A DNA stretch of 64,000 nucleotides from Larus michahellis (lineage: Eukaryota > Chordata > Aves > Charadriiformes > Laridae): contig NC_133906.1 in NCBI RefSeq assembly GCF_964199755.1, positions 1,488,001 through 1,552,000 of the forward strand, given 5' to 3'. Shown in pieces: positions 55,817-64,000 of this stretch; position 1 is the stretch's first letter, and every line of letters begins with the position of its first letter. The translations under genes and the position numbers were made by a program. Below the pieces are notes generated by a model, which made no database searches, was not told the DNA's origin, and was given only the letters and a program-made list of their open reading frames with translations.

Positions 55817-56765
55817 TGTAAGGGATGGGCTGTAAATTCCCTGCCGAGGGGCAGAAGGCCCTCCAAGCCTTCAATGGAATGCCTCAAACACTCACAAGGA
55901 AATAAATAATGCAGGCCTGGCCTTCAAAGATCTGATAAGGCTAACACTTCTGGCGTCTGAAAGTGTAGGAGAACTGTCTTGTGAAGACAGGATGGTTCTG
56001 CCACTCCTGTGGTGAGCTTGCTAGTTTTCAGTTCTCAAGGCCGTTGTGTCCGATGAGTGACCTTTGCTTCATCATCTGTGAAATGCATATGAAAACGCAC
56101 AGCCCTGCATATGCTAATGAAGATTATAGAGATCATGCTAAACATGTATGACTATGGCACTTGTCTCTCCACCCAAATCATGCTACACATCACCTGGGAG
56201 AAGGGAGAAACCTGAGACGAGGCTGTCCTCAGCAAGGGGGGTGGACCATGCTAATTCAGCAAACATAAAAGGGGAAAATCAGTGTCCCTAGGAGGGAACA
56301 AAGAAGAAACAAAAGAACATAGTGCCTGGGAAGATTCTTCCCAAGAAAGAAGATTGTGCCTGGGAAGATTTTTCCAAGAAAGAAGAAGATTATGCCTGGG
56401 AAGATTCCCTGAAAAAGACACTGGAACCAGGACTGGTGATCTCTCTCTCTCTTGTCTTTTTCTACATCTTTTCCTTTCTCTATCCCTCAGTTTCTCTTTT
56501 CTCTTAGAATTGGTAAGTAACTGCTTGCCATAAGTTGTCCTATACCTGTTGTTAAGTAACACAATGCATACCTCATCACTTGCCATAATTTTTTATATAC
56601 CTAACCAATTATCATGGACTTGTGAAGACCTATACTAACCATTTTGTAAGCTAATAAATGTTTCTATATGGACCTTGAGATTTATCTCATCTTAGTCCGC
56701 ACTGTTGAGAATTTATGAATCTGAAGTCACTGACCCCCCCTTTTTACTGAGACTGGGACACGACA
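55817..56765 (+). mobile_element. Solo LTR of an endogenous retrovirus (class not settled)
   Basis: 949 bp from TGTAAGGG to CACGACA. It interrupts the sequence that is continuous as gttgtgttctggcagtgcat in other spacers. Flanking 5-base duplications tgtgt and tgtat differ by one base. It contains a TATA-like cataaaaggggaaaa, three copies of a unit beginning tgcctgggaagatt (56320-56410), a pyrimidine-rich stretch, and a poly(A) signal aataaatg (56652). No internal viral genes adjoin it. It is found only in this spacer, so it entered after the units duplicated, or was lost elsewhere. Confidence 0.7.
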
Positions 56766-57319
56766 TGTATTGTTCTGGCAGTGCATGCCTGTCTGAAAGG
56801 GAATGGAAGAGCTTGACTTTGAGTGTGCAGGTGGTAAAAAGAGCCTGGAAGAATCGAGGTATATGAAGAGCTGTTGGGAGCAGTGGTTGCCCTGTGCTTT
56901 TTCAGCCTTTGTGGAGGATTGTGGTGCTGGTCTGTGGTGGGTTTTAGTTTCCAAAGGAGAGACTTGGCTGTGTTGTGTGGACTCTGAGGAGCCTTTTTTA
57001 CCAGGCGTCCAAATATCTGGGTATTGGGCTTGTGTTTCAGAGTGTGGTGGTGGATTCTTTTGTGATGTAGCAGAGCTGTTCTTTGCCATATGATTACCTT
57101 ACTCTGTTATTTGCTGGGTCCTTGAGATGGCTGATATGCTGCAGAGTGTGTTCTTCTTTGAGACGATGAGGGGAGGTGCAGGTTCAAAGACTGGAGGAAA
57201 GCAGGAAGGTTGTTCCCTGTTTGAAGGATGGAAGGTGGTAGGGAAGAGGAATGAGAGCTCTAGCCAAAGGGAATGGCTGTGGCTAATGGCAAGTGTGGTG
57301 TATATGTTTTAAAAACTTT
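56766..57319. other. Spacer 6, stretch before purine tract; no gene seen
   Basis: Resumes the common spacer at tgttctggcagtgcatgcct and runs as a diverged copy of 7505-8060. The open frame 56803-57093 has no recognised domain. Confidence 0.55.
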
Positions 57320-58590
57320 TTGATCACAGAAAAATGCATAGAAGATAGAAGAATGGAGGTAGAAGAGAAGGGAAGGCAAGGAGAAGGCAGGTCAAAAAAA
57401 GAAAAACACCAAAGATGAGAGAGGATGGAAGAGCAAAAGAAAGAAGGGAAGGACAGAATCTGTGCAAGTAAGAAACAAGCAGGGAAGAAAGAGAAAAAAA
57501 GAAAGATAGAGAGAAAGGAAGAAAGATAGAAAGAAAGAAGAAACAGGAAAGAAGGAAGTGATGACAGAGGAGATTACCAGCATGCACCAATGTTCTCTCA
57601 ACACGATGAATGGGGTGGAGGACCTCAGCATCCTTAGTACTTGGAGACGCTGTGTAAGTCTTGATGAAGAGTGGTGATGAGAAGGAAAGAGGGCTCTTGC
57701 CTGAAGAGATGTCCATGTTTTATTGCGAGCATGGTGCAGACCTTTAGTAAACATCTTGGTTAAGGAGAAAAAGAAAGGAAGAGGGAACGGCTCGACTGTT
57801 TTTGTATAAACAGAAAAGATCAGGAGGCAAAAGTGAGGCCGGGCAGGGAAAAAAGGAAAGAGAAAAAGAAAGTGTGAAGGAAAGAGAAGAGAGAAGAAAG
57901 AAGAAGCAGGAGAAGAAAGGGTAGGAAAAAAGGGAGAAAGAGACTGGCAGAAAGAAGAAGAGACTGGCAGAACGGGAGGAAGAAGACAAGGAAGGAGTGT
58001 AGGAAAGTAAAAAGAAAGAAAGGTAAAAAAAAAAAGAAGAGAAAGAAATGCAAGAGGAGACGATAAAGGAGATTACCAGCACGACGTCAATATCTCTACG
58101 CTCTGAAAGGAGTTGGTCCCTAACAGCCTCCACCTTAGATAAAGTACCGACCTCAGGCGCCGATGTCCCATAATTAGTGCTGATGGTCTTTGAGACTGTC
58201 TTTGATTGTCTCCCCCGGGGCGCCGCAGCCGGCTGGGAAGCTGCCAGCGGGTGTGAAGAGACAAGACTGGAAACGAAAGAGAAGGGGGAGGCAAGGATAG
58301 AATACAGCAAGGCAAGACCGAAAAGGAGAAGGAAGAAAGAGAAGGAAGAAGGGTGAAAGAGAAGAAAGTAGCAAAAGAAGGGGGACAAGGATGACTTGCA
58401 AAGGAAGAAAGAGAGAAACGAAGAATAAGAGATAATTGAAGGAAGAACGGAAAGGAGAAAGGAAGAAAAAAGGAGAGAAAGGTATCTATGTAAGCAAACA
58501 ACAAGGAAAATGGAGGGGGGAGGGAGGAAAGGGAGAAAGAGGGAAAGAAGAAAAAGAGCAGAAGGAAGAGACGAGAGAGGGTATTAAGAG
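57320..58590 (+). repeat. Purine-rich tract upstream of exon 7
   Basis: About 1.27 kb of A/G-rich + strand, the most diverged of the six. Islands near 57570-57690, 57735-57830 and 58080-58255. An 18-base direct repeat agactggcagaa... lies at 57938-57976. Confidence 0.85.
58080..58255. promoter_or_regulatory. Conserved CpG-containing island upstream of exon 7
   Basis: Ends about 580 bp before the ATG. On the minus strand it follows ctggcagcttcccag and reads TISTNYGTSAPEVGTLSKVE followed by AVRDQ. Confidence 0.4.
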
Positions 58591-58640
58591 CCTGGGTCCG
58601 GGGACACGGTCGGTGGCGGGGAGAGTGTGAGAGGTCGGAG

Positions 58641-58661
58641 CAGCACACGGTGTCGCTGCAG
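58641..58661 (+). promoter_or_regulatory. CGCT box / CTCF-like promoter element of exon 7
   Basis: Same core; CGCT at 58654-58657, 176 bp before the ATG. Confidence 0.7.
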
Positions 58662-58832
58662 GCTCAGAAACAGCGTGGGAGCGTTGAGGCGGCTCCGCCC
58701 CGGTGCGGCGGAGAGCCCGGCTGTGAGCGCGGGGGGGCGGCGCGGGGCGGTGAGGAGAGCCGGTGCGTCCGGGCGGCGGCGGGGAGCCGTGCGGGGCCCG
58801 TGCGGGCGGCGGCGGCTGCTTGGGCAGCGGCG

Positions 58833-61313
58833 ATGGGCGTGAGTTGGTGTTCCGTGTTGCGGGTGGTGGTGGTGGTGCAGGCGGCGTGGTCGCTGGTCGC
58901 TGGTCAGGTGCGGTACTCGGTGCCGGAGGAAGCCAAGGCCGGGACGGTGGTGGGTCGTCTGTCGCAGGACCTGGGCCTGGAGGCGGGCGATGCGGAGTCG
59001 CGGCGCCTGCGTCTGGTGTCGCAGGGCCGTCGTGCGAGCGTGGAGGTGAGCGGGGCGAGCGGGGCGCTGGTGGTGAGCTCGCGTCTGGACCGGGAGGAGC
59101 TGTGCGGGAAGAGCGCGCCGTGCGCCCTGCGCCTGGAGGTGCTGGTGGATCGGCCGCTGCGCGTCTTCCACGTGGAGCTGGAGGTGACCGACATCAACGA
59201 TAACGCTCCGCTCTTCCCCGCCGCCCGCAAAAACCTCAGCATCGCGGAATTCACTACGCTGCCGGGGTCCCGGTTTCCGCTGGAGGGCGCGTCGGATGCA
59301 GATATCGGAGAGAACGCGCAGCTCTCCTATACACTCAGCCCCAGCGAGCACTTTACACTCGATGTTAAATCCTCTGATGAAATAAGGAAATCTGTGTTCC
59401 TGGTACTCACGAAACCGCTGGACCGCGAGACTTTGCCTATGCACCGTTTGGTGTTGACGGCGAGTGACGGTGGCCGTCCGCCGCTGACGGGCACGATGGA
59501 GCTCTTGATCTCGGTGCTGGACGTGAATGACAACGCGCCCCAGTTCAACCAGTCTGTGTATAAAGTGCAGCTGCCGGAGAGCGCTGCAGAGGGGACGCTG
59601 GTGGTGCGTGTGAACGCCACGGATCCAGACTTGGGAATATATGGGGAAGTGCTTTATGAAATTGATACTATTGTTCCTGCCTCGGCCTCAGATGTATTCA
59701 GCATCGATGCGAACAGTGGGGAGATCAGACTGAGGGGCGCCCTGGACTTTGAGACAGTTACTTTCTACGACCTACACGTTAAGGCGAAAGATAAGGGGAC
59801 GTCCCCGCTATCGGGCCATTGCAGCGTGGAGCTGGAGGTGTTGGACGTGAACGACAACGCGCCGGAGGTGTGGGTGACGTCGCTGTCGGTGCCGGTGTCG
59901 GAGGACGCGGCGGTGGGGACGGTGGTGGCGCTGCTGAGCGTGTCGGACCGGGACTCGGGGTCGAACGGGCGCGTGCGGTGCGCGGTGTGGCCGGCGTCGC
60001 CGTTCGGTCTGGTGTCGACGTTCGCGGGGTCGTACTCGCTGGTGCTGCGGGAGGCGCTGGACCGGGAGCGGGTGTCGGAGTACGAGGTGGAGGTGCGTGC
60101 GGAGGACGGCGGGTCGCCGCCGCTGCGCGCCAGTCGCGGGGTGCGTGTACCGGTGTCGGACGTGAACGACAACGCGCCGGCGTTCGCGCAGGCGGTGTAC
60201 ACGGTGCTGGCGCGGGAGAACAACGCGGCGGGCGCGGAGCTGGCGCGCGTGTGGGCGCGGGACCCGGACGAGGCGGGCAACGGGCGCGTGAGCTACTCGG
60301 TGTGGGAGGGGGGTGTCGGGGGCGCATCGTCGGGCGGGGGGTGGCGGTCGGCGTCGAGCTACGTGTCGGTGGACGCGGAGAGCGGGCGGCTGTGGGCGCT
60401 GCGGCCGTTGGACTACGAGGAGGTGCAGGTGCTGCAGTTCGAGGTGCGTGCGGTGGACGCGGGGGAGCCGTCGCTGTGCGGCAACGCCACGGTGCAGGTC
60501 TTCGTGGTGGACGAGAACGACAACGCGCCGGCGCTGCTGCCGGCGTCGGGCGGCGGCGCGTGGTCCGGGTCGTCGTCGGAGGCGGCGTCGGTGCCGGGGT
60601 CGGGGTCGGTGTGGGCGTGGGCGTGGGCGTCGTGGGGGACGCCGGCGGGGCAGGTGGTGGCGAAGATCCGGGCGGTGGACGCGGACTCGGGCTACAACGC
60701 GTGGCTGCGCTACGAGCTGTGGGAGCCGCGGGGGAAGGGCCCGTTCCGCGTGGGGCTGTACAGCGGCGAGGTGAGCACGGCGCGGGCGCTGGAGGAGGCG
60801 GACGGCCCGCGGCAGCGGCTGGTGATCGTGGTGCGTGACCACGGGGAGCCGTCGCTCTCGGCCACGGCCACGCTGAGCGTGTCGCTGGTGGAGGGCGGCG
60901 AGGCGGCGCTGGCGGCCGCGGGCTCGTCGTCGTCGTCGTCGTTGTCGGGGGTAGGGCTGCGTCCGGCGGAGGGCGGCGCGTCGGTGTCGTCGTCTGCGGC
61001 GACGAACGTGTGGCTGGTGGTGGCGATCTGCGCGGTGTCGAGCCTGTTCCTGCTGGCGGTGGTGCTGTACGTGGCGTCGCGGTGGGCGCCGCGGGCGGCC
61101 GTGCTGTCGGGGCCCGGTGCGGCGACGCTGGTGTGCGCCAGCGAAGTGGGGAGCTGGTCGTACTCGCAGCGGCAGAGCCGGAGCCTGTGCGTGGCGGACG
61201 GCGCGGGCAAGAGCGACCTGATGGTTTTCAGCCCCAACTTCCCGCCGCCGCCGCCGCCGCCCGTGCCCGCGGCGAAGGAGACGCATCCGGAGGCGCCCGC
61301 TCTCCTGGACACG
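58833..61313 (+). CDS. PCDHA: Protocadherin alpha variable exon 7 (EC2 type b, EC3 type II)
   Basis: Complete exon, 827 codons from MGVSWCSVLR to the donor. EC2 SEHFTLDVKSSDEIRKS and EC3 AAEGTLVVRVNATDPDLG match exon 3, including FETVTFYDLH. Differences from exon 3: IAEFTTLPGS for MAESSLPGS, GENAQLSY for GANAQLSY, LPMHR, GRPPLTG, LPESAAEG for LPENAAEG (loses an Asn), VVRVNATD for VVCVNATD, and DKGTSPLSGH for DKGTPPLSGH. From EC4 on it is the common sequence with GVGGASSGG, stalk SSSSSLSG, EC6 linker VPGSGSVWAWAWASW and a seven-proline tail run. Its 3' flank is type A and shares a CR1 deletion with the flank of exon 1. Confidence 0.97.
59276..59291 (+). promoter_or_regulatory. Exonic CTCF-like site in exon 7
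   Basis: tccgctggagggcgcg over the FPLEGA codons. Confidence 0.45.
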
Positions 61314-62747
61314 GTCAGTGGCCCTCCCTTTCTCACCTCTCGCCCCTTCTAACCCTCCCGTCCCGTCCCCTGGGCAGTCGCTGTTGGGAGGTGGCCGCAT
61401 CCCGCGGGGGCGGTGGGTGGTTGTCGGGTGCTTAAGGATGTGAATGGGACCTGTGAATGGGACCCTCTGCCTTCGCGTCCTTGCCTCAGCCCCTTCGGCT
61501 TTTGCTTTTTTGGGGAAAATTAACTGTATTGCAGCACCCACTAGCTTTTACCGATGCAGCTGAGATTTACTGTTGCCGGTGTGAGTGTGATTGCGACGAG
61601 AGGTGCAATGTCATCGGCTTGCTGGTGTGTAGCATTTCCACCCGAGCTTGCTGAAGGAGTGCAAGAGTCTCAGGCTGTGGTGGTGACGGTCCCCCTGGCT
61701 GTATTTAGTGCTTTATTGCACTTATCAGACACCATTGCTGTCTGAAGACTGTGCTGGTTGCAGCTGTGGTTTCTCGTCGAATACTCTGTCCTCCTCTTCT
61801 TTGATTGTGCTTTTCAAGTTTGTGACTCAGGGTGACCATTGGACTTCAGGATCTTCTGCCCCCGTGCTGTGATTTTGTGATATTTATTCACCCACCAGAG
61901 TCTTTCAGAAAGTAGGGATGGCGTTGTGGACTTTTCCTATGTTCTTTTTCCACCTGTGGTGTTACTTTACATTCTAGAATAAAGTGTTCAGGGAGGGGAG
62001 TGTGACCCAAGGTAGGTGTCAGAAAGGGGAATTTTCTTTTCCTGCTGCCCCAATCCATGTTATAGATTGCCGTTCCTGTGTGGAGAAGTGACAGGATATG
62101 ATGTACGCAGGGCTCTTTTGAGAGTCTTTCAGTATTTGCATCAACATTGTCAGCCTTATGGAAGCCCTGGAAACCTTCTTTTCAAAAAAAAACCCCAAAT
62201 TGTCCCATACGTTAGATATTATCCATTGCAGTGCTGTGCTCATCAACATTTGGGTTGTTCTCTCACAGAAGGAAACCTATGCCCATTGCCAGAGCTATCC
62301 TGACACCATCTCTACAAATAACTGTGTAACATTTCAGATGTGTAACACAGTGCCGAGGTGTGTAACATTTCCATCTGGTATAGCTGAAGCATTGCAAAAC
62401 ATGAAGTGTCATCAATTACAGCGAGTCTGTTGAACACAGTGTATATGATACCATCTCTAGGTTTTTTATGGTGCTCTCACTGATGGGAATGTTTGTGGAC
62501 TCGTGTTCCTGACCAGAGAAGTGGCATGATGTACGCTGGCTTTTATGATGTTTTTCAGGATTTGTATCTGCAGCCACACCGTCACAAGAGACCCGTAAAC
62601 CTTCTTTTTAACACAAAAGCCCTACCAACCAACAAACAAATCCCCTGATAACAAAACCCCAAACCCCAAAGTCTCCTACAGAATCAATAGAATCTGTTGA
62701 ATTGGGGTGCTTGTCAATGTTTGGTTTGTTCTGTCATAGCATGAAAT
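61314..62747. other. Spacer 7, type A 3' flank; no gene seen
   Basis: Type A flank with intron start GTCAGT. A short insertion near 61713-61740 (cttatcagacaccattg) distinguishes it from the other three. Two degenerate modules precede the CR1. Confidence 0.7.
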
Positions 62748-63520
62748 GAATGATGCCGATCCACAAGAAGGGCTGGAAGAAGGATCTGGGGAAGTACAGG
62801 CCTGTCAGTCTGACCTTGTTGCCTGGGAAGGTCATGGAACAGATCACCCTGAGTGCCATTATGTGGCACATGGAGGACAACCGTGTGATCAGGCCCAGTC
62901 AGCATGGGTTCAGGAAAGGCAGGTCCTGCTTGACAAACCCGATCTCCTTCTGTGACAAAGTGACCCGCTTGGTGGATGAGGGAAAGGCTGTGGATGTTGT
63001 TTATCTTGACTTATGTAAAGCCTTTGATAGGGTTTCCCACAGCATTCTGCTGGAGAAACTGTTTGCCCGTGGCTTGGACGGGAGTACTCTGCGCTGGGTA
63101 AAAAAGTGGCTGGAGGGCCGGGCGCAGAGGGTGGTGGTGAACGGAGTTAAATCCAGTTGTCAGTGGGTCACGAGTGGTGTTCCGCAGGGCTTGGTACTGT
63201 GGCCTGTTCTCTTTATATCTTTATGAATGATCTGGACGAGGGGATCGAAGGCACCCTCAGTAAGTTTGCAGCCAACACCAAGGTGGGTGGGAGTGTGGAC
63301 CTGCTTGAGGGTCTGCAGAGGGATGTGGACAGGCTGGATTGATGGGCTGAGGCCAATGGCATGAGGTTGAAGAAGGCCAAGTGCCGTGTCCTGTTCTTGG
63401 ATTACACCAACCCCCATGCAGCACTAGAGGCTTGGGGCAGAGTGGCTGGAGAGCTGCCTGGCAGAAAAGGACCTGGGGGTGTTGGTTGACTGCTGGCTGA
63501 ATTTGAGCCACCAGTGTTCC
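62748..63520 (+). mobile_element. CR1 LINE fragment (reverse transcriptase part)
   Basis: Duplicate of the fragment at 2961, with the same 5' truncation, same frameshift after VLF, same FAAN, and the same loss of the 3' half (junction cagtgttcc|tagggtctgc). Private changes include SQHGFRKGRSCLTN, which is nearer the usual CR1 motif. Confidence 0.9.
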
Positions 63521-64000
63521 TAGGGTCTGCAAAAGCTGGAGTGAGCCCTGAGGTGGGAAAGGAAACTATGTCATGTTTCAGAGGTAAATGTGGGAGTAGG
63601 GCATGTCCATCTCTTGTTGTGAAGGGTGACCTTGAGCAGTGGGAAGACTTGTGTGAAGGAACTGGAAATCCTTGGGAAGACCATGGTCCATGTCATAAGG
63701 CAATAGTGGGAGATGATCTGTTTGTCTTGAGAACACACATCCCAGAATGGGGAATGGAGGATGCCTAGAGAAGCGCATGAGACAGGAAGGGCACCGAATC
63801 TTCCTGCCCAGGATCTTCTCACAGGCTCCCAGGGTGTCTGAAGTTGGAGCCCTTCTGTGTCTTGAGATAGCGTGCGATACTGACATGCCCACAATGTCCT
63901 GTGAACTTGCATTCCTGGCTGGACTGGTGGCTTGATGTGCACTGACCTGTTTTGATATTCTTTCGTTATTTGCATTAGTAGCAACACCCTTAAAAATTGC
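63521..64000. repeat. Spacer 7, start of repeat-module field; cut by window end
   Basis: Matches 3733-4215 of spacer 1 closely. No gene seen. Confidence 0.6.

Noticed and set aside
1-64000. Assignment to the protocadherin beta or gamma cluster
   Set aside because: The tail motif VGSWSYSQ...KSDLMVFSP and the helix AICAVSSL are alpha-type; beta exons end in stop codons and gamma tails differ.
1-64000. tRNA, rRNA, CRISPR or bacterial operon features
   Set aside because: None seen; the window is a vertebrate exon array.
61314-64000. Constant exons or C-type variable exon
   Set aside because: No sequence resembling the alpha constant region start (PRQPNPDWRYS) was found in the window.

Overview
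The window comes from a bird genome and lies inside a clustered protocadherin alpha (Pcdh-alpha) locus. Two things point to a bird. Four CR1 LINE fragments of the avian/reptile type are present, two of them with the typical CR1 3' end, and there are LTRs of avian endogenous-retrovirus type. The species cannot be told from the sequence. The protein family is clear: each large exon encodes a signal peptide, six cadherin ectodomains, one membrane helix and a short tail with the alpha-type motif VGSWSYSQ...KSDLMVFSP, and each stops at a splice donor rather than a stop codon.

Layout: seven variable exons, all on the + strand. The first is cut by the window edge (ends 1546). The other six are complete (ATG at 9586, 20792, 29671, 37685, 48712 and 58833). 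Each is about 2.48 kb of very GC-rich DNA followed by 5.5 to 8.7 kb of AT-richer spacer, giving an 8 to 11 kb repeating unit. Every spacer follows the same order: a 3' flank (type A after exons 1, 2, 5 and 7; type B after 3, 4 and 6), a long field of diverged repeat modules, a roughly 90-nt segment bounded by splice-like sites, a 0.9 to 1.5 kb purine-rich tract, a conserved island about 550 bp before the ATG, and a CGCT-box/CTCF-like promoter element 140 to 176 bp before the ATG. CR1 fragments sit in the type A spacers. One LTR family sits in spacers 3 and 4, and another LTR in spacer 6. No constant exon, C-type exon or unrelated gene is visible.

How it works: by analogy with mammalian Pcdh-alpha, each exon has its own promoter, one promoter is chosen per chromosome, and the exon is spliced from its donor (ACG|GTCAGT) to constant exons that must lie downstream, outside the window. 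The encoded isoforms are almost identical in EC1, EC4 to EC6, the membrane helix and the tail. They differ mainly in EC2 and EC3, where three EC2 types and two EC3 types occur in different combinations. The variable segment is also a local dip in GC, which suggests that gene conversion has homogenised the rest. The most interesting unexplained signals are the conserved antisense-readable islands in the purine tracts, the repeated splice-bounded segment about 2 kb upstream of each exon, and the mosaic ancestry of exons versus flanks.
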